Shown: piece by piece, positions 38,601 through 48,100 of the stretch | How the letters are laid out: every line of letters begins with the position of its first letter | Numbering within the stretch: position 1 is the first letter of the stretch | Assembly (NCBI RefSeq): GCF_002904335.1 | Contig: NZ_PPHF01000187.1 | Coordinates: 1-64,000, forward strand | DNA: 64,000 nucleotides | DNA from: Amycolatopsis sp. CA-126428 | GTDB taxonomy: Bacteria; Actinomycetota; Actinomycetes; Mycobacteriales; Pseudonocardiaceae | Reading direction: 5' to 3' | The notes under the pieces: model-generated | The model's input: the letters and a program-made list of their open reading frames with translations, nothing else | Databases searched by the model: none | Told to the model about the DNA's origin: nothing | Translations under genes and position numbers: made by a program

Positions 38601-41600
38601 CGCACCATGGGCGACCCGCTCGACCTGTGGGCGGGCAGCACGCTGCGCCAGGACATCCCGGTGTTCGGCGCCACCGGCACCTACACGATCGTGGTCGCGC
38701 CGGACGACGACGCGGCCGGCAAGGTGCGGATCACCGCGTCGCACACCCTGACCGGGGACAAGCTGACCCGCGACGGCACCGGCGTGCCGTTCACGGTCAG
38801 CGTGGCGCAGCAGCGCGCCGAAATGACGTTCACCGCCACCGCGGGCGAATGGCTCAGCTTCGGCTTGACCGACCTGAGCATGCCGGCCAACACCTTCGAC
38901 GTCCTGGTGACCCAGCCCGACGGGTACAAGAACACCTGGAAGGCCTCGCTCACCCTCTACACCCCGACGATGGTGTTCAAGGCCCGCCAGACCGGCACGT
39001 TCACCGTCGGCGTCACCTTCGGCGCGAACGAGCTCGGGGCCGGCAAGGTCTGGTTGTCCGGGGTGCTCGAGGCGGGCCAGCTCGCGGTCGACGGGGCGGG
39101 CACGCAGTTCAAGATCAACCGGCCCGGCCAGTCCGTGCGGCTGCCGTTCACCGGTGTCGCGGGCAAGAACCTGCGGTTCGGCGTCACCGAGAACACGCTG
39201 CGCGAGAACGGCCGCCCCGGTTACCCGGGCGGAATCCTGGCCGAACCGGACGACAACCAGGTCGAGCTGCGCACCGGCACGCAGGAGATCCGCAACGTCC
39301 CGATCCGCAAGAGCGGCCAGCACAGCCTGTTCATGAGCGGCTGGGAAGCCGTCGGCAGCGCCCGGGGCTGGCTGACGTCGGCGACCGAAGCCGGCCAGCT
39401 GCCGATCAACGCGCAGACCAAGGTCACCATCGACCGGCCGGCCCGGGAGGTGTGGTTCGACTACGACGGTGTCCAGGGCCGGCCGCTGCACCTGCAGACC
39501 CGGGACAAGAGCCTGCCCGGCTACGTCACCATGCGGGTCTTCCAGCCGACCGGCGGCAAGCTGGTGACGAGCTCGATCGACGGCAAGCTGGACGTTCCCG
39601 CGCTGCCCGAGACCGGGAAGTACCGCATCCAGCTCGAACCGGCGTACGCCACCACGGGCGACGTCACGATCGCCGCGTCCGAGCCGCTGGACCTCGGCCG
39701 GCTCGCCATCGACGGGCCGCCGCCGACGGCTTCGGTCACCGTGCCGGGCCAGCGCGTCGTAGCGAAGTTCACCGGGCAGGCCGGGCAGCGCCTGAGCCTC
39801 GGCTTCACGTCGCCGAACATCCCGTTCCTCAAGCCGGCGGTGTACAAGCCGGACGGCACCACGCTGGACTCGCCGTTCAACTTCGGCCTGCCGTGGGGCT
39901 TCGACCTGACCACGCTGCCGGTGGCGGGCGACTACCGGATCGTGCTCGAACCGCTCGAGGACGGGGCCGGCCCGGCGGCGGGTGACCTGACCGTCCTGCT
40001 GTCGTCCGAAGTGGACGGGGGCAAGGTCGCCGTCGGCGGCGCCGCCAACACGGTCACGATCGGGCGGACCGCGCAGAACGGGAAGGTGACCTTCGACGGC
40101 ACCGCGAACGACGTCCTGCAGGCGGACTTCACGTTCGGTTTCCCGAACAACGGCGGGTCCTACTACAGCCTGATCGCGCCGGACGGCACGATCTCGCCGA
40201 ACCACTCCTGGATTTCGTTCAGCCGGTTCAAGCTGCCCGCGCTGAAGATGACGGGCACCTACACCATGGTGTTCGACCCCGGCGGCCAGGCCACCGGCTC
40301 GATGACCGTGGCGCTCAGCAAACCCGCCACGGCCGCGATGGCGGCCCCGCAGGCGCGGATCGACCCGCCGAAGCCGGTCACGCCGAAGTGCGTCCCCGCC
40401 GAACCGGTGCCGGCCCCGGCCAAGTCCGGCAAAGCGCCCGAGGGCTCGGCGCAGCCCCCGGCCGCACCGGAACCCCCGCCTGCCCCGCCGTCCTCGTCGA
40501 CCTGCGGGTCGCCCGGTGGCTGGCAGCCGGACACCGCCAACCTGAACGGCACCGACTGGAGCACCCGCTACGACCCGGCGCCGGTGCGGGACCGGCCGCT
40601 GCAGTTCGACGTCGGGTTCACCGGCCTGGTCGGCAAGGTCCAGTCCACGGCCGGCCGGCCCCTCGCCGGCGTCACGGTGAGCGCCGGCGGCAGCCGCGTC
40701 ACCACCGACGACAAGGGCAAGTTCGTGCTGACCGGGCTGCCCGGCGGCCACGTCGTGGTGCGGGTGGACGGTCGTACCGGCACCTCCGGCCGCCCGTTCG
40801 GCTCGTTCGACATCGGCGTCGACCTCAAGGGCGGCCAGGTCCTCGTCCTGCCGTACACGGTGTTCCTGCCGGAGATCGACGCCGCCGCGACGGTGCACGT
40901 GCCCAGTCCGACGACGACCGAGACCGTCCTCACCACCAAGGCCATTCCCGGCCTGGAAGTCCGGCTGCCGGCGGGGACCGTCGTCCGCGACGCCGACGGG
41001 AACGTGGCGACCGAACTGAGCCTCACCCCGATCCCGATCGACCGGCCGCCGTTCCCGCTGCCGCCCACCAAGGTCCCGGTGTACTTCACGGTCCAGCCGG
41101 GTGGCAGTTACCTCTTCCCCGAGGGCGCCACGATCGTCTACCCGAACTACACGAAGGAGCGACCGGGGACCCGGACCCAGTTCTGGAACTACGACCCGGA
41201 CGGCCCGGGCTGGCACATCTACGGCTACGGCACGGTTTCACCGGACGGCAAGCAGATCGTGCCCGACGCGAGCGTCAAGTTCTACCGGCTGACCGGCGCG
41301 ATGACCGCCGTGCCGGGGATGAACCCGCCCCCGATCGCGCCGAGGGCCGGCGTGCCCCGCGTCGGGGACCCGGTGGACCCGGCGACCGGGCTCCTGGTGG
41401 ACGAGACGACCGACCTGGTCGTCGACGACATCGCGCCGATCGAGATCAAGCGCAGCTACCAGCAGGGCGACACCGACATCCGCGCGTTCGGCGTCGGCAC
41501 GAGCTTCGACTACGGCCTCTACCCGTGGTCTCCCGGGATCATCGGGCAGTTCACGTTCCAGGAGTTCGACCTGGTGCAGCCGGACGGCAGCAAGATCCAC

Positions 41601-44510
41601 TACCGCCGCACCTCGCCGGGGCAGGACTACGCGGGCGCGGTGTTCAAGGCCGACCCGACGCCGACGCGGTTCGACGGCTCGATCGTCAAGTGGATCGACA
41701 GCGGCTGGGACGTGACGCTTCGCGACGGCACCGTGATGGTGATCGGCGAAGAGGCGCCGGTGCAGGAGATCCGCGACAAGTTCGGCAACACCACCACCAT
41801 CACGCGGGCGACCGCGCCGCCGGGTACCGACGGGAAGGTCCGCGCCAACGGGCCGGTCACGCAGATCACCTCGCCGAACGGCCGGTGGGTGAAGTTCGCC
41901 TACGACGAGTCGAACCCGCCGCGCGTCAAGTCCGTCGAGGACAACCTGGGCCGGCACGTCGGCTACACCTACGACGCCACCGGGCACCTGGAGACGGTGA
42001 CCGACGTCCGGGGCGGCCTCACCCGCTACACCTGGGACGAAAAGGGCCGGCTCAAGACCATCACCGACCCCAGGGGCATCCGGTACCTGCTCAACGAGTA
42101 CGACGACAAGGGCCGGGTGAAGACCCAGACGGCCGCGGACAACGGGATCACCAAGTTCGAGTACGTCACGTCCGGCGACGCGATCGTCGAGACCAAGATC
42201 ACCGACCCCCGCGGGCACGTCCGGCGGATGACCTTCAACGACAAGGGATCGGTGCTCACCGATACCAAGGCGTTCGGCACCGGCGTCGCCGAGACGACGA
42301 CCAGCGAGTACGACACGGACGGCGTCCGGCTGAAGGCCGTCACGGACGCGTTGCAGCGCAAGACGGTCTACCTCTACGACGATTTCGGCCAGGTCAAGGA
42401 AAAGACGGTCCTGGCGGGCACGCCGGACGCGCGCACCGAGAAGTTCGAGCGCACCGGGCCGCATCACGAGCTGACCAAGTACACCGACGGCTACGGCAAG
42501 GACACGGTGTACGGGCTCGACCCGCGGGGCGCGGTGCAGTCGGTCACCGACCCGGCGCAGCGCGTCAAGACCTATGACACCAACGAAAAGGGCCTGGTCA
42601 CCAAGGTCACCGATCCGGCGGGCAAGTTCGCCACCACCGAGTACGCGGGCACCGATCCGGTCAAGACCACCGACCAGCTCGGCCGGGTGGGCAAAGCGGG
42701 CTTCGACTCGCTCGGCCGGACGGTGCTGGCCACCGATCCACGGGGTGCGGTCACCGAAACCGCGTACACCGCGGCGAACGAGGTCGCCTCGGTGACCGAT
42801 CCGCTCGGCCGGACCATGGCGTACGGGTACGACCCGAACGGCAACCGCCACCAGGTCACCGACGCCCGCGGCGGCGAAACGGTCTTCGACTACGACAACA
42901 TGGACCACGTCGCGAAGGTCACCGACCCGCTCGGCCGGTTCGAGCAGGCGGAGTACGACCAGAACGGCAACCTGAAGAAGCACACCAGCCGCCGCGGCAT
43001 CGTCACCGAAAACGACTACGACGACCTGGACCGCAAGTCCGAAAGCCGGTTCGGCGCCGAGAGCAGCACGAAGTTCGGCTACGACCTGGGCAACCGCCTG
43101 AAGCGGACCGAAGACTCGGTGGCCGGGGTGGCGACCACCGAGTACGACGGCCTGGACCGCGTCAAGGCCGAGACCACCACGCAGGGCAGCGTGTCGTACG
43201 ACTACGACACCGCCGGGCGGGACCGGGTGCTGACCGTGCCCGGCCGGCCTGCGGTGCGGTACGTCTTCGACGCGGCGGGCGCGTTGTCCGAGGTCCAGCA
43301 GGGCGGCACCGCGGTCACGACCGTCAGCCGGGACGCGGTGGGGCGCGTGCAGCGGATCGGCGCACCCGGCGGCGGCGTCTCCCAGACCTACGGCTACGAC
43401 GACGCCGGCGAAGTCAAGACGATCACCTACCGCGCGGGCCAGACCGTGCTCGGCGATCTCGCCTACGACTACGACGCGGCGGGGCAGCCGGTCCGGACCG
43501 GCGGCAGTTACTCCCGGGCGATGCTGCCGGAGCAGTTCGGCGTGGCCACCTACGACCAGGCGAACCGGATCCGCGGCATCGGCGCGACACCGGTCAGCCA
43601 CGACGCGGACGGCAACCTGATCTCCGACGGCGTGGCCGGCTACACCTGGAACGCCCGTGGCCAGCTGGCCACGGAGTCCGGGCCGGGGATGACGGCCGCC
43701 TTCAGCTACGAGGCGGACGGCCGCCGCCGCTCCAAGACGATCAACGGGGTCACCACCGGCTTCCTGTACGACGGGAAGAACCCGGTGCAGGAGAAGGTGA
43801 ACGGCGCGGTCACCGCGACGATCACGTCGTCCGGTGTGGACGGGTACCAGCTCCGCGACGCCGGCGGCGTGACCCGCCGGTACCTCACCGACGGTCTGGG
43901 CAGCACGCTCGGGCTGGTCGACAGCGCCGGCGCGGGTGCCACGTACACCTACGAGCCGTTCGGCCGGACCTACGTCGCCGGCAACGACGGCGGGAACGCC
44001 TACCGGTACGCGGGGCGCGAGGACGACGGCACCGGGCTGTACTACAACCGGGCCCGCTACTACAGCCCCGGCCTGCAGCGGTTCTTGAGCGAGGACCCGA
44101 CCGGGTTCGACGGCGGGAACAACCTGTACGGCTACGTCGGGAACCAGCCGACCTCCCTGACCGACCCGGACGGGGAGAAGCCGAGTGCGGACAACTACCG
44201 AGGCCGGTACCAGGCCGATCTTTGGGAACGGAACCAGCCGCGGCTCCCCCAGAACTGGGACGCCCACCACCGGATTCCGCAGTACTACCGCAACGATCCG
44301 CAGTTCTCCGGTTTCGATTTCGACGCGCCGGGCAATGTTCGCGGGGTTCCCGGCAGCCGGCAGCCCGGCCCCGTCACCAACGTGCACCAGCAGATCACGA
44401 ACGAGTGGGATGAATTCCAGCGGCAGAATCCCAATGCGACCCGGCAGGAGATCGAGAATTTCGCCGATCGGATCGACGCCCAGTTCGAGGGGTGGTGGTG
44501 GTACGCGTGA
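32697..44510 (+). CDS. Giant RHS/YD-repeat polymorphic toxin with HNH/EndoVII-like nuclease tip
   Basis: About 3,937 residues from GTG 32697, which directly precedes a typical signal peptide (HGRRGSGVLSRVLVLALVLAVAAIG). An ATG at 32664 in frame would add 11 residues and is the alternative start. Domains by nucleotide: two DNRLRE-like beta domains (33550-33900, 34440-34960); six copies of an about 95-residue SSxDYPADGQPHG domain (35016-37750) interrupted by FG-GAP/VCBS repeats with DFNGDGKDD motifs (35310-36230); an isolated YD pair (37768-37880); two IPT/TIG domains (37890-38390); PPC-like beta repeats (38400-40330); a carboxypeptidase-regulatory-like domain (40620-40800); RHS shell (41365-44170) ending in LTDPDG. 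The last 110 residues carry WDAHHRIPQYY, a later GN and NVHQQITNEW, an H-N-H pattern of the EndoVII/HNH toxin group. A SUKH gene follows. It probably delivers the nuclease to competitors. Confidence 0.93.
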   Translation: MHGRRGSGVLSRVLVLALVLAVAAIGLPASLPISLGDGQNNARHQPAGAPVRVRELAERRTADMRVFELSNGQLEAELSARPQSFRDRQGTWQPIDTTVREHAGDGYRFANDTNRFSTSFGDRTDRLARFAIDGTRVELGLDGAGRPVEPRVGKDSVSYPGAFDGAELNYQVTRDSLKERIVLAAPPRDATYRFKVHLSGVSAQAQPDGSIAFFGTGTDGPPRYVMPKPFMLDASGSRTDSFSGRVSQTVEQHGPDITVVVKADHDWLAAPQRRYPVVIDPTIKVEPTSNSGQDSQLWSDTPDRNDGASYQLSVGTDGSGIARSLVKFDTSVVPAGTSLTSAKLRMYYDNELYTNANDVTMEARRVTAAWAENTVTWNTFNGAFAEAGLTTAVKRANVTQAWSEWDVRNIAQSWVSGSAGNNGLLVKATDETLKRGGAIHHGAEFDYNGDTATFPKLLLTYGKPGAVLQPITKAYATGAELAWTPYTNPGPGNGPDDIVGYQVHRSVSQVYTPSAATLVTSLGPQATRFVDTTAPVTPDSAPDLGWNAYYYTIVVRTRSGESIPSATQLTRTPKAGQVRQIFPATADTTVSATQPNTNFNVLTGQPWLQVGNNGATLGKSRALVKFGGLSAIPAGTTIVDADVSMWGFYSNGSGATFDGHTLGRAFVEGEATWNRASAAAAWTAPGGDIAATRSDFVSGVPDRPTWQIWENPSMAQGWVNNPASNNGFEIKLHDEAGAAQRVLFLSNEAPEPSLRPHLAVSYLGTPPPPPAAPIVSSVDYPQDGSYGAPGQAGAFVFKPGNTVPIAKFAYQQDSDPHPTEVPATGQVTVNLAPAAPGRRTLSVWALDANGVSSGETAYTYSVAEPPTHRKRKSDFNGDGKDDVVTFTRGSAPAVYVSLSDGTKFVQDGWKWHDSFAAQNEIPLTGDFNGDGKADAVTFTRGTDASVYVALSDGTKFAATPAKWLGSFAAGTDIPVVGDFNGDGRDDVAGFARGTDGGVFVALSDGTKFGTPVKWHSSFALGTAMPAAGDVNGDNKDDIVGFSGGEAADVFVALSDGTKFGAAANWQDNFAPDASRATVGDIDGDGKDDVVSFSNGQVNAAISTGSAFGAARQWNASFAPGDELPGLGDFTGDGKFDIVTFTRGTTGKAYVGASDGTRFGAGVQWHNHFAVGAEVPRPSVFAAGPGTPAPVPPAAPLASSVDYPADGQPHGRPGQPGTFVLKPGDAVPIAKFVYQLDSDSQPTEVAATGQTSVTVTPLAAGNRTLTVRAVTAGGLASPPATYAFVVATPPQAPAAPLVSSVDYPADGQPHGVPGREGVFTLKPGSAAAVTGYRWQLDDGGPADVSGTGEVQVRATPPTPGQHTLTVRALGVENLISPPATYTFVVADAPNGPGAPQVLSLDYPSGGAPYGAPGKEGTFTFRPTGSTAIAGYRWQLNGGPATDVAGAGKVAVKITPVTAGSQTLTVRTFTAAGAVSAPANYTFEVAPLPPPDAPGVFSTDYPADGQPHGNAGQEGGFTFRPAGTTAVSGFRWKLDEGTTTDVPGTGDVAVRITPPTGGTHTLVVWAIGSAGSASAPAAYTFLVAGAAPTPATPLVSSTDYPADGQLHGSLGQAGTFTLRSQGAVAADAVRYQLDTDAAPTEVPAGTGTATVSLTPVRSGQRTLTVWAKVTSSGVLSAPAKYPFAVGAPSGPRDYFYDAAGQLAGVTNNSGEAAAYRYDAAGNLEATDRYRTDTASVFALVPTRGPTGSTVEISGTGFATQPAGNQVSFDGIAAQVTAATATRLTVIVPAGTGGGAVKVTANGKTAAARAPFVVTKGVPAPAITGVSADRGNSGDTITITGTGFDADATRDVVLFHQTAARVKQAGPTSLTVEVPAAAASGRISVRTPGGTATSGADFLVSPRGFKIDQLVYGGRIELGKPMELDIPAGKEAVVLIDGQAGERVHLDLENNTVPVRSAMWMFSPHGGDFARRTMGDPLDLWAGSTLRQDIPVFGATGTYTIVVAPDDDAAGKVRITASHTLTGDKLTRDGTGVPFTVSVAQQRAEMTFTATAGEWLSFGLTDLSMPANTFDVLVTQPDGYKNTWKASLTLYTPTMVFKARQTGTFTVGVTFGANELGAGKVWLSGVLEAGQLAVDGAGTQFKINRPGQSVRLPFTGVAGKNLRFGVTENTLRENGRPGYPGGILAEPDDNQVELRTGTQEIRNVPIRKSGQHSLFMSGWEAVGSARGWLTSATEAGQLPINAQTKVTIDRPAREVWFDYDGVQGRPLHLQTRDKSLPGYVTMRVFQPTGGKLVTSSIDGKLDVPALPETGKYRIQLEPAYATTGDVTIAASEPLDLGRLAIDGPPPTASVTVPGQRVVAKFTGQAGQRLSLGFTSPNIPFLKPAVYKPDGTTLDSPFNFGLPWGFDLTTLPVAGDYRIVLEPLEDGAGPAAGDLTVLLSSEVDGGKVAVGGAANTVTIGRTAQNGKVTFDGTANDVLQADFTFGFPNNGGSYYSLIAPDGTISPNHSWISFSRFKLPALKMTGTYTMVFDPGGQATGSMTVALSKPATAAMAAPQARIDPPKPVTPKCVPAEPVPAPAKSGKAPEGSAQPPAAPEPPPAPPSSSTCGSPGGWQPDTANLNGTDWSTRYDPAPVRDRPLQFDVGFTGLVGKVQSTAGRPLAGVTVSAGGSRVTTDDKGKFVLTGLPGGHVVVRVDGRTGTSGRPFGSFDIGVDLKGGQVLVLPYTVFLPEIDAAATVHVPSPTTTETVLTTKAIPGLEVRLPAGTVVRDADGNVATELSLTPIPIDRPPFPLPPTKVPVYFTVQPGGSYLFPEGATIVYPNYTKERPGTRTQFWNYDPDGPGWHIYGYGTVSPDGKQIVPDASVKFYRLTGAMTAVPGMNPPPIAPRAGVPRVGDPVDPATGLLVDETTDLVVDDIAPIEIKRSYQQGDTDIRAFGVGTSFDYGLYPWSPGIIGQFTFQEFDLVQPDGSKIHYRRTSPGQDYAGAVFKADPTPTRFDGSIVKWIDSGWDVTLRDGTVMVIGEEAPVQEIRDKFGNTTTITRATAPPGTDGKVRANGPVTQITSPNGRWVKFAYDESNPPRVKSVEDNLGRHVGYTYDATGHLETVTDVRGGLTRYTWDEKGRLKTITDPRGIRYLLNEYDDKGRVKTQTAADNGITKFEYVTSGDAIVETKITDPRGHVRRMTFNDKGSVLTDTKAFGTGVAETTTSEYDTDGVRLKAVTDALQRKTVYLYDDFGQVKEKTVLAGTPDARTEKFERTGPHHELTKYTDGYGKDTVYGLDPRGAVQSVTDPAQRVKTYDTNEKGLVTKVTDPAGKFATTEYAGTDPVKTTDQLGRVGKAGFDSLGRTVLATDPRGAVTETAYTAANEVASVTDPLGRTMAYGYDPNGNRHQVTDARGGETVFDYDNMDHVAKVTDPLGRFEQAEYDQNGNLKKHTSRRGIVTENDYDDLDRKSESRFGAESSTKFGYDLGNRLKRTEDSVAGVATTEYDGLDRVKAETTTQGSVSYDYDTAGRDRVLTVPGRPAVRYVFDAAGALSEVQQGGTAVTTVSRDAVGRVQRIGAPGGGVSQTYGYDDAGEVKTITYRAGQTVLGDLAYDYDAAGQPVRTGGSYSRAMLPEQFGVATYDQANRIRGIGATPVSHDADGNLISDGVAGYTWNARGQLATESGPGMTAAFSYEADGRRRSKTINGVTTGFLYDGKNPVQEKVNGAVTATITSSGVDGYQLRDAGGVTRRYLTDGLGSTLGLVDSAGAGATYTYEPFGRTYVAGNDGGNAYRYAGREDDGTGLYYNRARYYSPGLQRFLSEDPTGFDGGNNLYGYVGNQPTSLTDPDGEKPSADNYRGRYQADLWERNQPRLPQNWDAHHRIPQYYRNDPQFSGFDFDAPGNVRGVPGSRQPGPVTNVHQQITNEWDEFQRQNPNATRQEIENFADRIDAQFEGWWWYA
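35016..37750 (+). repeat. Six-copy protein repeat (about 95 residues) in the RHS toxin
   Basis: Copies begin near 35016, 36282, 36582, 36882, 37179 and 37467. Each starts SS/STxDYPADGQPHG or a variant, has xGxFTFKPG near residue 25, a YxYQLD or YRWQL strand, a xEVxGTG turn, and ends with TLTVRA...APATYTFVVA. The first copy is separated from the rest by the FG-GAP block. Two more copies occur in the downstream protease (about 46738-47320). The DNA is repetitive only through coding similarity, not as direct exact repeats. Confidence 0.85.
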
Positions 44511-44585
44511 CGCCGCGACCGCCGGGAGCTAGGCTCGCCACCGTCGCGAGGATCCGGATCGAGACTCCCCTGAGGTGCGATAACA

Positions 44586-45095
44586 GTGTTCGACTATGAC
44601 GCATGGCGGCTGAGCACGGGCAACGCGGTCGATGCCGTGCTCGCCCGCTTCCAGGCCCGGTTCGGGTACCCGCCCGACGATCATCTGATCGGCGGGCCCT
44701 CCGACGCCGAACAACTTCAGGCCGCGCGGGAGGCGGGCACGGTGCCCGCCGAATTGCTGGAGTTCTACCGGAATGTGTCGAGAATCGATCTGCCGGACGT
44801 GCACAACGGCTTCTTCGTGCACCCGCTGTCGCAGGTGCTCGACAATGAGAAAAATGGCACACCGGTGCGGGCTCCGGCTTTGACCCGCTCCGGAATCGTC
44901 GTTTTCGGCAGCGATGGTGGCGGCGCGCTCTTCGCACTCGACGCGACTGGATCGCCGGTTTACCTGCTGCCACCCGGTGCTGTGCGGGAGGGCACCTACG
45001 AAGGGCGATTCGACCCGCCTCGCGTCATCGCAGCGAGCCTGCCCGAATTCCTCGAGTGGCTGAGGTCGGCCGTCGAGGGCTTCGCGGCGAGGTAG
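44586..45095 (+). CDS. SUKH (SMI1/KNR4)-type immunity protein for the RHS toxin
   Basis: 169 residues, GTG start, cytosolic (no signal peptide). The pattern PAELLEFYRNVSRIDLPDVHNGFF, then IVVFGSDGGGALFALDA, then VIAASLPEFLEWLRS is that of the SMI1/KNR4 fold used widely as antidote to polymorphic toxins, often nuclease ones. It starts 75 bp after the toxin stop, the normal position for an immunity gene. It should bind the C-terminal nuclease tip of the RHS protein before secretion or after delivery from kin. Its base composition is slightly less GC-biased than the PKS genes, in line with the quick turnover of toxin-immunity cassettes. Confidence 0.82.
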   Translation: MFDYDAWRLSTGNAVDAVLARFQARFGYPPDDHLIGGPSDAEQLQAAREAGTVPAELLEFYRNVSRIDLPDVHNGFFVHPLSQVLDNEKNGTPVRAPALTRSGIVVFGSDGGGALFALDATGSPVYLLPPGAVREGTYEGRFDPPRVIAASLPEFLEWLRSAVEGFAAR

Positions 45096-45124
45096 AAACC
45101 GACCACGATGGGGGGACCGTGACG

Positions 45125-48100
45125 ATGCGTGCGCGGGTAAACAGACGTCGGTTGTTCGCCGCGGGTGCCGCGGTGGCGGTGTTCGCAGGGCTCTCCGCGG
45201 GGGTCGCGGCACCCGCGCAGGCAGCCGTGGGGCAGGTGGTGAAACCGGCCGGCGCCAAGGTGATCGACGGCAGCTACATCGTCCTCACCAAGCCGAGCCA
45301 GCTCGCGGTCTCCGCCGCGGCCGGCGTGCTCACGAGCCGCTACGGCGGCAAGGCCGGGCGCACCTACCAGGCGGCCCTGCACGGGTTCCTCTTCACCGGG
45401 ACGGCGGAGCAGGCCGCGAAGCTGGCCGCCGATCCGCTGGTCGAACGGGTGGAGGCCGACGCGATCGTGTCGGGTCAGGCCACCCAGCCGCTGCCGCCGT
45501 GGAACCTGGACCGGGTCGATCAGCGGAGCACCGTGCTGGACGACGCGTTCAGCTACCCGGACGGGGCGGGCGCGGGCGTGACCGCGTACATCATGGACAC
45601 CGGCGTCCGGATCTCCCACTCGGAGTTCGAGGGGCGCGCCAGTGTCGGCTTCGACGCCATCAACGACGGCTGGAACGGCCAGGACTGCAGCACCTCGGGG
45701 CACGGCACGCACGTCGCCGCCACGGTCGGCGGCAAGACGTATGGGGTGGCGAAGAAGGCCAAGCTCGTCTCGGTCCGGGTGCTCAGCTGTGAGAACCTCG
45801 GCGCGACCAGCCAGATCATCGCGGGTGTCGACTGGGTGACCCAGCACGCGCAGCGCCCGGCGGTGGTCAACATGAGCCTGGGCGGTGGGCAGTCGGCCGC
45901 CGAAGACCTCGCGGTCAAGAACTCCATCGCGGCCGGCATCACCTACGTCGTGGCCGCCGGGAACGACGATCGGGACGCCTGCTTCGCCAGCCCGGCGGAC
46001 GTGCCCGCGGCGATCACCGTCGGCGCGAGCAACCCCGTCGACGAACGAGCCCGCGACTGGAAGGAGACGGGCGGCGTCACCGGCGGCTCGAACTACGGAT
46101 CCTGCGTCGACTTGTTCGCGCCGGGGGAGTCGGTCAAGTCCGCGCACAACGCCACCGACACCGCGACGGTGACCCTCCGGGGTACGTCGATGGCGTCCCC
46201 GCACGTCGCCGGCGCGGTCGCGCTGCTGCTGTCACAGTCTCCCGGCCTGAGCCCGGCCGAAGTGACCAACGCCCTGCTCGGGCGGGCCACGGCCGGCGTC
46301 CTCAAGCAGGACACGCTGAAGACCGGTTCCCCGAACAAGCTGCTCTACACCGGCGTGCCGCCGCAGCAGGTCTGCACGGCCGCGAACGACACCCGGCAGC
46401 CGATCCCGGACCTGGGCAGCGTCACCAGCACGATCGAACTGACCGCCTGCGGGCGGAAGGTGGCCGCCACCGCGCGCGTGCGCGTGCGCGCCGAGCACCC
46501 GGCGCGCGGTGACCTCTCGATCCGCCTCGTCACGCCGGACGGCACCGAGCTGCCGCTGAAGGACGCCGACGGCACGGACGCCGCGGCCGACCTCGACCAG
46601 ACGTACCCGCTGCCCGACCTGACCACGAAGGACGCCAATGGCGTCTGGAAGCTCGTCGTCCGCGACAACTTCGGCTTCGACGAGGGGGCGCTGGCCGGCT
46701 GGAACCTGGTGCTGGCCGAGCCCGCCGTGGCGCTGCCCGTCGTGTCGTCGGCGGCCTACCCCTCGGACAACCAGCCGCACGGCGGCGCCGGGGTCGCCGG
46801 CACCTTCACGTTCAAGCCCGGCAGCCCGGTCCCGGTCGCGAAGTACTCCTACCAGCTGGACACCGAGGCGCAGCCGAGGGAGGTGACCGCGGTCAACGGC
46901 GAGGCGTCGGTGACCGTCACGCCGGGCTCGGCCGGGCGCCGGACGCTGACCGTGCGCGCGTTCAACGCCGTCGGCGAGCCGTCCGCACCGGTCCCGTACG
47001 ACTTCGTCGTCGCCGACGTGGCACCGCCGGCCACGCCGCTGGTGTCGTCCTTCGACTACCCCGCCGATGGACATCCCAGCGGTGGCACCGGTTTGACGGG
47101 GACGTTCACCTTCAAACCGGGTGGTACCGAGCCGGTCGACAAATACGTCTACCAGCTCGACTCCGACTCGCAGCCGGTCGAGGTGACCGGCACGGGTGAG
47201 GTTTCCGTGGGCGTCACCCCGAATTCGTCCGGCGTGCGAACGCTGACCGTCCGGGCCGCGAAGGGTGGCAGCCAATCCGCGCCGGCCACGTACACGTTCA
47301 CGGTCGCGGGCGCGGCGGATGTCGTCGACGGTGGCACGATCGTGGCGGACGGCGCGGCGGCCAACCCGGCGATTCCCGCGGACAAGGTGCTGCGGCTGAA
47401 GTTCGACGCGACGGCGGGGGACAAGGTCGGCATCGGCGTTCCGTCGAATTCGCTCACCACTTCGGCACGGCTCTGGCTGGTCGATCCCGGTGGCCGGTCG
47501 TTCACCGTCGAGACGAACAACGGACCCACGTATCTCGCCGCCGGCCTCGGGCGTGACGTGACGCTTCCCGCGCTGCGCACCACGGGGACGTACCAGGTGT
47601 TCGTCGATCCGGACGGCACCGGGACCGGTGCGGTGACCGTGCAGTTGTCGAAGAGCATCGCCGGGACCACCGACACCGCTTCGGCGGGATTCGCCTACAG
47701 CCGGAGCCGCTCCGGCCAATTCGTGGATCTCGGCTTCGACGGCGCGCAGGACACTTGGTACGACATCGGCGTCACGGATCAGCCCGGCCTCACCTACCTC
47801 ATGGTGTACGTGTTCGATCCGAGCGGCGCCCGGGTGGGGAATCCGCTGGTGATCACCGCCGGTTCAGCGGACCGGCTCCGGATTCCCGTGGCCGGCAGGT
47901 ATCGGCTGGTCGTCGGCCAGTACTTCGGCGAAAGCACCGGCAGCGGAAAGCTGTGGCTTTCCGCGGAGGTGGTCGCGGGGGACATCAGCGCGACCGGCGC
48001 GGGCAAAGCGCTGACCCTGAGCAGGCCCGGACAGCAGGCGCGCCTGAGGTTCGACGGAACCCAAGGGCAGCGGCTCGGCGTGGGGTTCGCCGGCGCGGCG

